NCBI RefSeq assembly: GCF_023282985.1
Contig: NZ_JAGQDC010000003.1
Coordinates: 372,001-436,000 of the forward strand
Direction: 5' to 3'
Length of the DNA stretch: 64,000 nt
Origin: Serratia silvae
GTDB lineage: Bacteria > Pseudomonadota > Gammaproteobacteria > Enterobacterales > Enterobacteriaceae
Positions 48,651 to 58,249 of this stretch are shown here, in pieces (position 1 is the stretch's first letter; each line of letters starts with the position of its first letter). The notes below the pieces were generated by a model, which was given only the letters and a program-made list of their open reading frames with translations, did not search any database and was not told the DNA's origin. A program made the position numbers and the translations under genes.

Positions 48651-49220
48651 TTATTTCAACGCATCCAGCGCCATATTCAACTTCAGCACGTTGACCACCG
48701 ATTCCCCCATAAAGTTGGGTGTGGCGCGATCGGTGTTTTCATCAATCAGTTTGGCAATCTGTTCCTGCGGCAACTGACGAGCGTTGGCGACACGCGCTAA
48801 CTGATACTTGGCGGCGGCCAGCGAAATCTGCGGATCCAAGCCACTGCCGGAAGCGGTCAGCAGATCGACCGGGATCGGCCCGCTCATCGTCGGATTAGCC
48901 TGGCGCAGCTGCGTAGCCCGCTCACCGATCGCTTTATCCAGCGCCGGGTTGGTGGCGGCCAGATTACTGCCGCCTGATGCCAGCGTATTATAAGCCGAAT
49001 CGCTGGTGGCAGAAGGGCGGCCCCAGAAATAACCCGGTTGGGTAAAATTCTGACCAATCAATGCCGAGCCGACCGCTTTATCCCCTTGATAGAGCAACGA
49101 GCCGTTGGCCGCCCCGCTGAACAGCAACTGCGACAGCCCAGTGGTGAGTAATGGGTAAGCGATACCGGTGATCACCGTCAGCAGGATCAGCATAACCAGA
49201 GAAGGACGGAAATAAGACAT
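48651..49220 (-). CDS. kdpC: Potassium-transporting ATPase subunit KdpC
   Basis: Assembly/affinity subunit of the KdpFABC potassium pump, one N-terminal membrane helix (FRPSLVMLILLTVITGIAYPLL). I choose the second of two adjacent ATGs (49220, 189 residues; E. coli 190), seven bases from GAGGA; 49223 is also possible. Conserved segments GSALIGQNFTQPGYFWGRPSAT and GSNLAATNPAL are intact. An ERIC element lies between its ribosome site and kdpB. Confidence 0.96.
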   Translation of the reverse strand: MSYFRPSLVMLILLTVITGIAYPLLTTGLSQLLFSGAANGSLLYQGDKAVGSALIGQNFTQPGYFWGRPSATSDSAYNTLASGGSNLAATNPALDKAIGERATQLRQANPTMSGPIPVDLLTASGSGLDPQISLAAAKYQLARVANARQLPQEQIAKLIDENTDRATPNFMGESVVNVLKLNMALDALK

Positions 49221-49235
49221 CATAAATTCCTCGTT

Positions 49236-49360
49236 ATACCCTTCATCTTTCAAACCGCAGCGTTGTTACCTGCGCTCACTCACCCCAGTCACTTACTGAA
49301 GTAAGCTCCTGGGGATGAATGAGCTTGTCGCCTAGCTGCAATTTGAACGCTATTGGGTAT
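49236..49360. repeat. ERIC element (125 bp) between kdpB and kdpC
   Basis: ATACCC to GGGTAT with the core CACCCCAGTCACTTAC ... GTAAGCTCCTGGGGATG. About 90 per cent like the copy at 13206. It fills nearly the whole kdpB-kdpC gap: six bases after the kdpB stop and three bases before the kdpC Shine-Dalgarno. Confidence 0.92.
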
Positions 49361-49366
49361 GTGTTA

Positions 49367-51433
49367 TTAAGCTATGAGTAATGCAGTCAGCAATAGATCG
49401 ATCAGTTTGATACCCACGAACGGTACCAGCAGGCCACCCACACCATACAGCCACAAGTTACGACGCAGCAGTGCGGCGGCGCTCATTGCCTTATAGCTCA
49501 CCCCTTTCAACGCCAATGGGATCAGGAAGACGATCACCAGGGCGTTGAAGATCACCGCCGACATAATCGCCGAGGCGGGGGAGTGCAGTTGCATTACGTT
49601 CAGCGCATTCAGCTGCGGATAGGTTGCCGCGAAGGCCGCCGGGATAATGGCAAAGTACTTCGCTACGTCGTTGGCGATACTGAAGGTGGTCAGCGAACCG
49701 CGTGTCATCAGCATCTGCTTGCCGATATGCACCACTTCGATCAGCTTGGTCGGGTTTGAGTCCAGATCGACCATGTTGCCCGCTTCCTTGGCCGCCTGCG
49801 TCCCCGAGTTCATGGCAACCGCCACGTCGGCCTGCGCCAGTGCCGGGGCGTCGTTGGTGCCGTCGCCGGTCATCGCGACCAGGCGTCCTTCCGCCTGATA
49901 CTGACGGATCAGCGCCAGTTTGGCCTCTGGCGTGGCTTCCGACAGGAAGTCATCCACACCGGCTTCGGCTGCGATGGCGGCGGCGGTCAGGCGGTTATCC
50001 CCGGTGATCATCACCGTCTTGATGCCCATCTTGCGCAGTTCGGCAAAGCGTTCTTTAATCCCGCCTTTGACGATGTCTTTCAGCGCCACTACCCCCAGCA
50101 CGCGTGGCCCTTCGGCGACCACCAACGGCGTACCGCCAGTACGAGCAACGCTTTCCACCAACTCATCTACCGCGCGTGGGAAGTGACCATTGTTGGATTC
50201 GACGTGGCGGCGAATGGCGTCCACCGCCCCTTTACGGATCATCCGGTCCTGCACGTTGACGCCGCTCATGCGGGTTTGTGCAGAGAACGGTACGAAGGTG
50301 GCGTTCAACGCCTGCAAATCGCGTTCGCGCAGGTTGAAGCGCTGCTTGGCCAGCACCACGATACTGCGGCCTTCCGGCGTTTCATCGGCTAACGAAGAGA
50401 GTTGGGCGGCATCGGCCAGCTCTTGCTCTTTTACCCCGGGTGCTGGCAGGAATTCGGACGCCTGACGGTTACCGAGGGTAATAGTACCGGTCTTGTCCAA
50501 CAGCAGTACGTCAACGTCACCGGCGGCCTCAACGGCGCGCCCGCTGGTGGCGATCACGTTGGCACCCAGCATACGGCTCATCCCGGCGACGCCGATAGCG
50601 GACAACAGCCCACCGATGGTGGTCGGGATCAGGCAGACTAGCAAGGCCACCAACACGGTGATTGACACTATGCTGCCGCTACCTGCGGCTTCCACGCTGT
50701 ATTGTGAGTAAGGGAATAGGGTAGCGGTCGCCAGTACAAACACGATAGTCAACGCCACCAACAAAATGGTCAGTGCCACTTCGTTTGGGGTTTTACGGCG
50801 TTTAGCACCTTCTACCATCGCGATCATGCGATCGAGGAAGGTTTCGCCTGGGTTGACGCTGCACTGCACCACCAGCCAGTCGGACAGGATACGCGTCCCG
50901 CCGGTCACGGAGGAGAAGTCACCGCCGGATTCACGGATCACCGGTGCAGATTCACCAGTGATGGCGCTTTCATCAACCGAGGCGCCGCCTTCCAGCACTT
51001 CGCCATCGCAAGGGATGGTATCGCCAGCTTCCACCAGCACGATATCCCCTTTACGCAGGCTCTCGGCCGAGACTTGCTCGGTGGCGCCATCACGCTTCGG
51101 CGTGGCGAGTTTCTTCGCCCAACTGGTTTTCTTGGTGCCCTTCAGGCTTTCCGCCTGAGCCTTGCTGCGTCCTTCCGCCAGTGCCTCGGCGAAGTTGGCG
51201 AACAGCACGGTAAACCACAGCCACATAGCGATGCTGCCGGTAAAGGCCGCGCTACCTTCGGCGTTGCCTGAAAGCACCGCCAGCCAAATGGCTGAAGTCA
51301 GGATACTGCCGAGGTACACCACGAACATCACCGGGTTACGCCACTGAACGCGTGGGTCCAGCTTTTTCACCGCATCGATCAGCGCGGTACGCATCAGTGC
51401 CGGTTCAAACAGTGCGCGTTGTTTGCGAGTCAT
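49367..51433 (-). CDS. kdpB: Potassium-transporting P-type ATPase KdpB
   Basis: Catalytic P-type ATPase of the Kdp pump. It has 688 residues (E. coli 682). The phosphorylated Asp is D313 in [13 protein letters not shown]. The actuator loop is ITGESAPV, the nucleotide domain contains KGAVDAI, and the hinge motif is [23 protein letters not shown]. Lies 25 bases after kdpA. Confidence 0.98.
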   Translation of the reverse strand: MTRKQRALFEPALMRTALIDAVKKLDPRVQWRNPVMFVVYLGSILTSAIWLAVLSGNAEGSAAFTGSIAMWLWFTVLFANFAEALAEGRSKAQAESLKGTKKTSWAKKLATPKRDGATEQVSAESLRKGDIVLVEAGDTIPCDGEVLEGGASVDESAITGESAPVIRESGGDFSSVTGGTRILSDWLVVQCSVNPGETFLDRMIAMVEGAKRRKTPNEVALTILLVALTIVFVLATATLFPYSQYSVEAAGSGSIVSITVLVALLVCLIPTTIGGLLSAIGVAGMSRMLGANVIATSGRAVEAAGDVDVLLLDKTGTITLGNRQASEFLPAPGVKEQELADAAQLSSLADETPEGRSIVVLAKQRFNLRERDLQALNATFVPFSAQTRMSGVNVQDRMIRKGAVDAIRRHVESNNGHFPRAVDELVESVARTGGTPLVVAEGPRVLGVVALKDIVKGGIKERFAELRKMGIKTVMITGDNRLTAAAIAAEAGVDDFLSEATPEAKLALIRQYQAEGRLVAMTGDGTNDAPALAQADVAVAMNSGTQAAKEAGNMVDLDSNPTKLIEVVHIGKQMLMTRGSLTTFSIANDVAKYFAIIPAAFAATYPQLNALNVMQLHSPASAIMSAVIFNALVIVFLIPLALKGVSYKAMSAAALLRRNLWLYGVGGLLVPFVGIKLIDLLLTALLIA

Positions 51434-51458
51434 CTTGTTCTTCTCTCTGTTATGACTG

Positions 51459-53147
51459 TTAATTGGCCAACCACAGTTGTAAATGTTCGGCTACCGGGCC
51501 TAGTGCCAGTGCAGGAACGAAGGTCAAGGCACCTACCAGCAGGATGGTGCCGACCAGCAGGCCGATAAACAGTGGCCCGTAGGTTGGCAGCGTGCCATTG
51601 CCCGCTGGTTGGCGTTTTTTGACACACAGCGAACCCGCAATGGCCAGCACCGGTAGGATCACCCCGAAGCGGCCAACAAACATCGCAAAGGCCAGCAGCA
51701 GGTTGTAGAACGGCGTGTTGACGCTCAGACCAGCAAAGGCGCTACCGTTGTTGTTGGCGGCCGAAGAGACGGCGTACAGCACTTCACTGAAGCCATGTGC
51801 CCCTGGGTTGAGGATGCCAGCACGGCCAGCGTCGGTAGCAATTGCCAACGCGGTGCCCAGCAGTACCAAGGTCGGCGTCACCAGGATCGCCAGCGCGGTC
51901 ATCTTCATGTCATAAACATCGATCTTCTTGCCGAGATATTCCGGCGTGCGGCCAATCATCAGTCCGGCGATAAATACCGTCAGCAGCACGAACAGCAGCA
52001 TGCCGTACAGGCCGGAACCGACGCCGCCGAACACGACCTCGCCAATCTGCATCAGCCACATCGGCACCATGCCACCCAGCGCGGTAAAGGAGTCATGCAT
52101 GGCGTTGACGGCACCGCAGGAGGCCGCAGTGGTTACCACCGAGAACATGCTGCTGGCGAGAATGCCAAAGCGGGACTCTTTACCTTCCATATTGATGTTG
52201 CTGCTACTGCCCAGTGCGCTCAGATGCGGGTTGCCAGCCAGCTCGGCGTTCATCACCACGATCACCGCAATGATGAAGATCAGCGCCATGGCCCAGATCA
52301 GCGCGTGACCCTGACGGTTTTCACCGGCCACCTGACCAAAGGCGAAGCACAGGGCGCAAGGGATTAGGAAGATCGCCAGCATCTGCACAAAGTTGGTCAA
52401 TACGGTCGGGTTTTCAAACGGATGTGCCGAGTTGGCACCGAAGAAGCCCCCGCCGTTGGTGCCGAGCAACTTGATCGCTTCCTGCGAGGCCACAGGCCCC
52501 ATCGGCAAGGTCTGCTGTGCCCCTTCCAGCGTGGTCACATGCAGGTAAGGCAGGAAGTTCTGCAATGTCCCCTGGCTGACGAAGAACAGCGCGATCAGTA
52601 GTGACAGCGGCAACAGCACATACAGGGTAATGCGCAGGATATCGATCCAGGCGTTACCGATAGTAGCGCTGGAACGGCGTGCAAAGGCCCGGATCAGGGC
52701 AAAGGCCACGGCGATACCGGTAGCGGCAGAAAGGAAGTTCTGTACCGCCAGCCCGGCCATCTGGCTGAGATAGCTGAGGGTGTTTTCCCCGCTGAAGGCC
52801 TGCCAGTTGGTATTGGTGACGAAGCTGACGGCGGTATTGAACGCCAGATCCCAGGATAAACCGGGGAACCCTTGCGGGTTGAGCGGTAAAGAACCCTGTG
52901 TCATCAGCAGCGCAAACAGCAGCACGATACCGAGGATATTGAACCACAGGATCGCCAGCGCGTATTGCCACCAGTTCATCTCAGCGGTGTCATTACCGCA
53001 GCAACGCCAGACGGCTGCTTCCACATGGCGCAGCACCGGTAGCGGTTCTCCCTCGATCAGGCGAGCCATAAAACTGCCCAGGGGACGAGCCAGCACCAGA
53101 AGCACCAGCATAAAGCTGGCGATCAACAAGAAGGCTGAAGCTGCCAT
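51459..53147 (-). CDS. kdpA: Potassium channel-like subunit KdpA
   Basis: Superfamily-of-K-transporters subunit that selects and conducts K+ in KdpFABC. It has 562 residues (E. coli 557), about ten membrane segments. Selectivity-filter loops are visible as [55 protein letters not shown] and [15 protein letters not shown]. Its ATG overlaps the kdpF stop (TGATG). Confidence 0.98.
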   Translation of the reverse strand: MAASAFLLIASFMLVLLVLARPLGSFMARLIEGEPLPVLRHVEAAVWRCCGNDTAEMNWWQYALAILWFNILGIVLLFALLMTQGSLPLNPQGFPGLSWDLAFNTAVSFVTNTNWQAFSGENTLSYLSQMAGLAVQNFLSAATGIAVAFALIRAFARRSSATIGNAWIDILRITLYVLLPLSLLIALFFVSQGTLQNFLPYLHVTTLEGAQQTLPMGPVASQEAIKLLGTNGGGFFGANSAHPFENPTVLTNFVQMLAIFLIPCALCFAFGQVAGENRQGHALIWAMALIFIIAVIVVMNAELAGNPHLSALGSSSNINMEGKESRFGILASSMFSVVTTAASCGAVNAMHDSFTALGGMVPMWLMQIGEVVFGGVGSGLYGMLLFVLLTVFIAGLMIGRTPEYLGKKIDVYDMKMTALAILVTPTLVLLGTALAIATDAGRAGILNPGAHGFSEVLYAVSSAANNNGSAFAGLSVNTPFYNLLLAFAMFVGRFGVILPVLAIAGSLCVKKRQPAGNGTLPTYGPLFIGLLVGTILLVGALTFVPALALGPVAEHLQLWLAN

Positions 53148-53236
53148 CAGAAGTCCTCCGCATTAAACAGGGCATAAATCAGATAGCCCAACAGCAGCAG
53201 GACCAACAGCGCACCACCAATAACGCTGAAACTCAC
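53147..53236 (-). CDS. kdpF: KdpF stabilising peptide of the Kdp complex
   Basis: A 29-residue single-helix membrane peptide ([19 protein letters not shown] then [10 protein letters not shown]) like E. coli KdpF, which stabilises KdpABC. It starts with GTG at 53236 behind GGAGGT and its TGA overlaps the kdpA start. First gene of kdpFABC. Confidence 0.93.
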   Translation of the reverse strand: MSFSVIGGALLVLLLLGYLIYALFNAEDF

Positions 53237-53271
53237 GGGACACCTCCAGAGGTGTTGTTTTTGATAGCCTG

Positions 53272-53277
53272 AGTGTA
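53272..53277 (-). promoter_or_regulatory. -10 hexamer of the kdpF promoter
   Basis: TACACT on the minus strand, with no good -35 at 17 bases, as expected of a promoter that needs KdpE. It lies 36 bases before the kdpF start. Confidence 0.5.
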
Positions 53278-53318
53278 GGGAGAGCAGTAAAAAGAAGATG
53301 AAAAAATAGCGGGGAAGG

Positions 53319-53339
53319 GTGTAAAAAAAGTATAAAAAT
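53319..53339 (-). promoter_or_regulatory. KdpE binding site of the kdp operon
   Basis: On the minus strand ATTTTTATACTTTTTTTACA is followed by CCCTTCCCC, nearly the same as the T-rich KdpE site upstream of E. coli kdpFABC. It lies about 45 bases upstream of the -10. Confidence 0.75.
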
Positions 53340-53666
53340 GATTGAAATTTCGGCAGAAAACGGCGGTTTTATGCGCTCCTGGCGTTTAGGTTGTTGGGCT
53401 GGTGGCGTAAAAATCCGCTCAATGGCGCTTGCAACGGCAAGAAACCACATTTTAACCAATGTTAAGTTAGTTACTAACCATGCCGTAACAAAATTACGTT
53501 GTGGCGGCTTTTTTGCGCTATTTTTGTCCATTTTAGTGGTCGGATGAGTTGTAAAATTACAACATATGCGGTAATATTTTGCTCAGTTTCCAATTGGTCT
53601 TCATTTACCGTTTTGCATTGCGTCTGGTCCTGACAACCTGACGCGGATGTTTTGAAGGAGGTTCGC

Positions 53667-53873
53667 ATGTCTAACTATCAAGCCTATCCGTTGCATCGGA
53701 TCCTCCTGCGCCGCAGCGCAGTGGTTCTGGTCGGTGTTATCGCCTTACCGGTTATGCTGTTCCGTGCCGATCGCGCACGTTTTTACAGCTATTTACACCG
53801 CGTGTGGTCGAAAACCAGCAATAAACCGGTCTGGCTGCAACAGGCAGAAACGGCATCCTGCGATTTTTACTGA
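53667..53873 (+). CDS. ybfA: Small membrane protein YbfA (DUF2517)
   Basis: A 68-residue protein matching E. coli YbfA, especially the C-terminal [16 protein letters not shown]. One hydrophobic segment (about 17-32) suggests an inner-membrane location; function is unknown. AAGGAGG precedes the ATG at 53667. It is divergent from kdpF as in E. coli; the 430-base gap has the kdp control region and an inverted repeat GTTGTAA/TTACAAC at 53548-53563 but no other gene. Confidence 0.93.
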   Translation: MSNYQAYPLHRILLRRSAVVLVGVIALPVMLFRADRARFYSYLHRVWSKTSNKPVWLQQAETASCDFY

Positions 53874-53897
53874 TCCAGGCCCGTCGCAATACTACGA

Positions 53898-53925
53898 ACC
53901 CTCGCCCTTGTGGCGGGGGTTTTTG
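53898..53925 (+). terminator. Terminator of ybfA
   Basis: AACCCTCGCC-CTTG-TGGCGGGGGTT then TTTG, 25 bases after the ybfA stop. Confidence 0.8.
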
Positions 53926-54001
53926 CGTTTTAAGCCGCACTAACGCATCAATTATTCTACACTTTTAACATTATCCAGCGGGAGACAAGATCATCGTTTT
54001 T

Positions 54002-54163
54002 CACCGCCGTTATAAACTTTCACTATCGCCGGGGATGCAACCGCTGCTGGCACCGATTACGCTGTTAAAACATGACATGGCCGAATATCCTGATAACTAA
54101 CTGGCGCAACAGCGCTATTTTGAGCCTTACCCGGAGGCGCTGCGCCTGCGCTATGGGCATTAA
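54002..54163 (+). pseudogene. ybgA: Decayed ybgA (DUF1722)
   Basis: One frame reads HRRYKLSLSPG, then MQPLLAPITLLKHDMAEYPDN, a stop (54098), then LAQQRYFEPYPEALRLRYGH and a final stop at 54161. In E. coli YbgA the segments HSRYKLVFLAHS and QPLLAPLMRIKHYMALYPD..QRYFELWP are far apart, so the middle has been deleted and a nonsense codon added. It lies directly before phrB, where intact ybgA sits in E. coli. Assignment is from remembered family sequence. Confidence 0.75.
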
Positions 54164-54178
54164 CCTGCAAGGAATGTT

Positions 54179-55609
54179 ATGACCACTCATCTGGTCTGGT
54201 TGCGTAACGATCTACGCATTACCGACAATAAAGCCCTGTCTGCCGCCTGTAGCGATCCGCAAGCCAAGGTGTTGGCGCTATTTATCGCCACTCCTGTGCA
54301 ATGGAGGCAGCACCAGATGGCACCCCGTCAGGCGGCGTTTATCCACGCTAATCTGTTGCAAGTACAAGCGGCGCTGGCGGCTCGCGGGATTGAACTGATT
54401 TGCCATCAGGGCGACGATTTTGCTGGTTCGATTAACTGGCTGGTGCAGTTTTGCCATCAGCAGCAGGTCACGGCCCTGTTTTACAACCGTCAGTATGAAA
54501 TCAATGAACGTCAGCGTGATGCCCAGTTGGAACAGGCGTTGGCCGGGCAGGTGAGCTGCCACAGTTTTGACGATAGCCTGTTGCTGCCCCCCGGCAGCGT
54601 GCAAACCGGCAACGGTGAGATGTACAAGGTGTATACGCCTTTTCGCAAAGCCTTTCTTCAGCGGCTGACCGTGTCCGACGTGAGCTCTCTCCCTGCCCCA
54701 CGCCCGCGTGGGGAAGCCGTTGAGTTTACCGCAGCAGCAGCGTTCGATTATCCTTTGGCTGAAGTGGGTGAGGGATATCCCGCGGGCGAAGAGGCTGCGC
54801 TGCAAAGGCTGCGTGCTTTCTGCCGCGAGCAGGTGCAAGACTATGCGACACAGCGCGATCTGCCCGCCATTGCCGGCACCAGCAATCTGTCACCCTATCT
54901 GGCTATTGGCGTGATCTCTCCCCGCCAGTGCGTCAACCGTCTGCGCGTGGAGTGCCCCGATGTGCTGGAAGATCCGCAAAGCGGTGCTTTCTGTTGGCTT
55001 AATGAGCTGATCTGGCGAGAATTTTATCGTCACCTGATGGTGGCGTATCCTGCGTTATGCAAGCATCGTCCGTTTATCGCCTGGACGGATAAGGTATGCT
55101 GGCAACGCGACGATGCGGCGTTACTGGCCTGGCAACAGGGCAATACCGGTTACCCGATTGTCGATGCTGCCATGCGTCAGCTTAATCAAACCGGCTGGAT
55201 GCATAATCGCCTGCGGATGATCGCGGCCAGCTTTCTGGTCAAGGATCTACTGATTGACTGGCGCGCCGGCGAACACTATTTCATGTCCCAATTGCTGGAT
55301 GGCGATCTGGCCGCCAACAACGGTGGCTGGCAGTGGGCCGCTTCTACCGGCACCGATGCCGCGCCTTATTTCCGCATCTTTAACCCGACCACTCAGGGCG
55401 AACGTTTTGATCCAAAAGGCACTTTTATCCGTAAATGGTTGCCTGAACTGGCGGATGTACCGGACAATGAGCTTCATCAACCCCATCGCTGGGCAGAAAA
55501 GCAGCAGCAGGTACTGAACTATCCGCAGCCGATAGTCCAACACCAGCAGGCTCGACTGGAGACGTTGGCGGCTTTTGAAGCGGCCAAGCGAGGGGGGACT
55601 TTAAAGTAA
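54179..55609 (+). CDS. phrB: Deoxyribodipyrimidine photolyase
   Basis: Light-dependent repair of cyclobutane pyrimidine dimers. It has 476 residues (E. coli 472). The N-terminal antenna-binding domain starts HLVWLRNDLRITDN. The C-terminal FAD domain includes GNTGYPIVDAAMRQLNQTGWMHNRLRM and the Trp-rich electron path NNGGWQWAASTGTDA. Follows the ybgA remnant; AAGGAA upstream. Confidence 0.97.
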   Translation: MTTHLVWLRNDLRITDNKALSAACSDPQAKVLALFIATPVQWRQHQMAPRQAAFIHANLLQVQAALAARGIELICHQGDDFAGSINWLVQFCHQQQVTALFYNRQYEINERQRDAQLEQALAGQVSCHSFDDSLLLPPGSVQTGNGEMYKVYTPFRKAFLQRLTVSDVSSLPAPRPRGEAVEFTAAAAFDYPLAEVGEGYPAGEEAALQRLRAFCREQVQDYATQRDLPAIAGTSNLSPYLAIGVISPRQCVNRLRVECPDVLEDPQSGAFCWLNELIWREFYRHLMVAYPALCKHRPFIAWTDKVCWQRDDAALLAWQQGNTGYPIVDAAMRQLNQTGWMHNRLRMIAASFLVKDLLIDWRAGEHYFMSQLLDGDLAANNGGWQWAASTGTDAAPYFRIFNPTTQGERFDPKGTFIRKWLPELADVPDNELHQPHRWAEKQQQVLNYPQPIVQHQQARLETLAAFEAAKRGGTLK

Positions 55610-55626
55610 CAGCAAGGAGCTTCCTG

Positions 55627-56607
55627 ATGATGAAGAAACTACTGGCCCTGTGCCTGGGCGGCTATTCCGCGTTGGCCGTGGCCGGTTTTGACGTAGTGGC
55701 GCTGGGCGTCGACGGTGGCGTCAGCGACGGCAATCTGACTTCTTATCTGATCCGCAGTGATAGCCAGACGCAGTATCTGGCACTGGATGCCGGAACGCTG
55801 CTGCCGGGGATTGCCAAAGGGCTGGAAAAGGGCAGTTTTCCACAGGCCACGCCCGAGCTGGCCGCTCCCTACACCCCTCAGGGGTATATTTTTCGACAAC
55901 TGATTGGCGGTTACTTTATTAGCCATGGCCATCTGGATCACGTTGCTGGACTGATTCTCGGTTCACCGGAAGACAGTAAAAAAACCATTTATGCGCAGGC
56001 CGATACCGTATTGACGCTGCGCAATCATTACTTTAACTGGAAAGCCTGGCCCAACTTTACCGATGCCGGTAACGGCTCACGGCTGGGCACTTACCGCTTG
56101 CAAACGGTACGCCCACAGCAGCGTGTCACCTTGGGCCTGACCGGTTTGAGCGGCGTGATGTACCCACTTAGCCACGATCGCTACCCCTCTTCGATGTTAC
56201 TGGTAGCCGACCGTGAAGGATCATTTGCCTACTTTGGCGATACCGGGCCGGACGCGCTGGAGCAGTCACGCAATCTGGATAGCGCCTGGCGCGCGCTGGG
56301 GCCGCTGATTGAACAGAAGAAGATGAAGGGCATGATTATCGAAACCTCTTACCCGAACGAGGTGGATGACAAGCATCTGTATGGTCATCTGACCCCGGCC
56401 TGGCTATTGAAGGAGCTGAAAAACCTCCAGCAGTACAGCGGCGGAGAGGGCTCGTTAAAAGATCTGCCGGTGATCATCAGCCACATCAAGCCCAGTCTGA
56501 AACAGGGGGAGGACGTGCGTGCTACCATCAAACAACAGCTGGATCAGGGCAACGATCTGGGCGTGAAATTTATCCTGATGGAACAGGGCGATCGGCAACA
56601 ATTTTGA
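55627..56607 (+). CDS. Periplasmic class II 3',5'-cyclic-nucleotide phosphodiesterase
   Basis: A 326-residue protein with a signal peptide (MMKKLLALCLGGYSALAVA). Residues 100-114, HGHLDHVAGLILGSP, match the class II cyclic-nucleotide phosphodiesterase signature (HxHLDH...GS[AP]) exactly, and the metallo-beta-lactamase-type motifs AYFGDTG, IIETSYPNE and HLTPAWL follow. The family includes periplasmic CpdP of Vibrio fischeri and yeast PDE1, which hydrolyse cAMP. It lies 17 bases after phrB behind AAGGAG and may share its transcript. It is not present here in E. coli. That its substrate is extracellular cAMP is inference. Confidence 0.88.
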   Translation: MMKKLLALCLGGYSALAVAGFDVVALGVDGGVSDGNLTSYLIRSDSQTQYLALDAGTLLPGIAKGLEKGSFPQATPELAAPYTPQGYIFRQLIGGYFISHGHLDHVAGLILGSPEDSKKTIYAQADTVLTLRNHYFNWKAWPNFTDAGNGSRLGTYRLQTVRPQQRVTLGLTGLSGVMYPLSHDRYPSSMLLVADREGSFAYFGDTGPDALEQSRNLDSAWRALGPLIEQKKMKGMIIETSYPNEVDDKHLYGHLTPAWLLKELKNLQQYSGGEGSLKDLPVIISHIKPSLKQGEDVRATIKQQLDQGNDLGVKFILMEQGDRQQF

Positions 56608-56624
56608 ATGAGAGTGAGATGACT

Positions 56625-57368
56625 ATGCGTAACCTCGATCTGGAACATCTGATCAACACCGAACTTAACTGTGCGGCCTTCCAGGACTACGCGCCGAACG
56701 GCTTGCAGGTGGAAGGGCGGGCGCATGTGCAGCGCATCGTGACGGGAGTGACGGCCTGCCAGGCGTTGCTGGATGCGGCGGTGGAACATCAGGCGGATGC
56801 CATACTGGTGCATCACGGTTACTTCTGGAAAAACGAAGCGCCAGCGGTGCGCGGTATGAAACGTAACCGGCTGAAAACCCTGCTGAGCAATGATATCAAC
56901 TTGTATGGTTATCACTTGCCGCTGGATGCCCACCCGCAACTGGGTAATAACGCGCAACTGGCGCAGGTACTGGGCATTCGCGTGATCGGTGAGATCGAGC
57001 CTTTGGTACCGCACGGAGAATTTGAGCAACCGCTAACTGCCTGCGAACTGCAACAGCGTATCGAAAGCCGTCTTGGCCGCGCGGTGTTGCACTGTGGTGA
57101 TAATGCTCCTCAGGCCATCCGTCGGGTTGCCTGGTGCACCGGTGGCGGCCAGGGATTTATCGACAGTGCCGCGCGATTTGGCGTTGATGCTTTCATCAGT
57201 GGTGAAGTGTCCGAGCAAACTATCCATACGGCGCGGGAGATGGGGGTGCACTTTTTTGCCGCCGGTCATCACGCCACGGAACGCGGTGGGATCAAGGCGT
57301 TGGGCGAATGGTTAGCAGAGCATCACGGTTTTGACGTCACCTTTATCGATATCCCCAATCCGGCCTGA
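56625..57368 (+). CDS. ybgI: NIF3/GTP cyclohydrolase I type 2-like metal protein YbgI
   Basis: Member of the NIF3 family, a di-iron/di-metal hexameric toroid of unsettled function (radiation-resistance link in E. coli). The ATG at 56625 gives 247 residues as in E. coli; ATGs at 56604 and 56619 are also in frame. Metal-site segments are VHHGYFW, HLPLDAHP and FFAAGHHATERGG. In enterobacteria it precedes the pxp genes. Confidence 0.95.
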   Translation: MRNLDLEHLINTELNCAAFQDYAPNGLQVEGRAHVQRIVTGVTACQALLDAAVEHQADAILVHHGYFWKNEAPAVRGMKRNRLKTLLSNDINLYGYHLPLDAHPQLGNNAQLAQVLGIRVIGEIEPLVPHGEFEQPLTACELQQRIESRLGRAVLHCGDNAPQAIRRVAWCTGGGQGFIDSAARFGVDAFISGEVSEQTIHTAREMGVHFFAAGHHATERGGIKALGEWLAEHHGFDVTFIDIPNPA

Positions 57369-57377
57369 TTTGCCTAT

Positions 57378-57400
57378 GGGTTCGGTAAAACGAACCCTTT
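57378..57400 (+). terminator. Terminator of ybgI
   Basis: GGGTTCG-GTAAAA-CGAACCC followed by TTTAG, 9 bases after the stop. Confidence 0.7.
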
Positions 57401-57490
57401 AGCGCTGCTAATCCCTTATTTTCCCGAAGGTTGCTCTCTTGACAGCCGACGTTACGTCCCGCATAACTGATACGCTTTTCAAATAATAAA

Positions 57491-57580
57491 ATACCCTGTG
57501 AACTTCAAGTTGCTACCCAGTGACCCGCTCATTCGTTCGTGAGCGGTCAGTCATGCTGCGGCTTGAAACACGACGAGTAT
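57491..57580. repeat. ERIC-derived remnant (90 bp) before pxpB
   Basis: The left end ATACCCTGTGAACTTCAAGT and the right end GCGGCTTGAAACACGACGAG are ERIC termini in inverted orientation, but the classic core is replaced by a short centre (GACCGCTCACGAACG-like). Its right end abuts the pxpB Shine-Dalgarno AAGGAG at 57581. Confidence 0.7.
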
Positions 57581-57592
57581 AAGGAGATAGGG

Positions 57593-58249
57593 GTGCAACG
57601 AGCACAATATTACCTGCTAGGGGAACGCGCTGTAGTGCTTGAATTGGCACCCCCAGTGACGCTGCAAAGTCAGCAGCGTATTTGGGCATTGGCAGAAAAG
57701 ATGAATCACCACACTGACGTACGGGAAGTGGTGCCGGGAATGAATAACCTGACGCTGTTGCTGTATACGCCGCAGGCCGATGCCGAGGCGATGCTGGAAC
57801 TGCTGCGTCAAGGATGGGAAGGTAACGAAAGCCTGGTGCCAGAGTCCCGCGATGTCGATATCCCGGTGATCTATGGCGGCGAATATGGCCCAGACCTGGA
57901 TGAGGTGGCGCGCCATACCGGCATGACGCCGCAACAGGTGGTGGAATGCCATTCGTCCACCGCGTATGTGGTTTATTTCCTGGGCTTCCAACCCGGTTTT
58001 ACCTATCTGGGGGGGATGCCGGAGCGTCTGGCCACTCCTCGCCGTGCGGAACCGCGCCTGTCTGTTGCCGCGGGTTCTGTGGGGATCGGTGGCGGCCAGA
58101 CGGGGATCTATCCGCTGGTCACGCCGGGGGGTTGGCAACTGATTGGCCGCACGCCGCTGGCGCTGTTTAATCCTAATGAAATGCCGCCGACGCTGTTGCG
58201 CCCGGGCGATAACGTGCGCTTTGTACCGCAAAAGGGGGGCGTATGCTGA
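57593..58249 (+). CDS. pxpB: 5-oxoprolinase subunit PxpB
   Basis: One of the three proteins (PxpABC) that open 5-oxoproline (pyroglutamate) to glutamate using ATP. I choose the GTG at 57593, six bases after AAGGAG, giving 218 residues as in E. coli; the longer frame upstream runs through the ERIC remnant. Carboxyltransferase-like motifs [22 protein letters not shown] and [14 protein letters not shown] are intact. Overlaps pxpC by seven bases. Confidence 0.95.
   Translation: MQRAQYYLLGERAVVLELAPPVTLQSQQRIWALAEKMNHHTDVREVVPGMNNLTLLLYTPQADAEAMLELLRQGWEGNESLVPESRDVDIPVIYGGEYGPDLDEVARHTGMTPQQVVECHSSTAYVVYFLGFQPGFTYLGGMPERLATPRRAEPRLSVAAGSVGIGGGQTGIYPLVTPGGWQLIGRTPLALFNPNEMPPTLLRPGDNVRFVPQKGGVC

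Noticed and set aside
53338-53547. A 69-codon plus-strand frame between kdpF and ybfA
   Set aside because: It starts in the KdpE site region, has no ribosome site and no family likeness; probably chance.
53667-54178. A frameshifted continuation of ybfA into the downstream remnant
   Set aside because: ybfA is complete at 68 residues with its own terminator; the downstream fragment matches YbgA, not YbfA.
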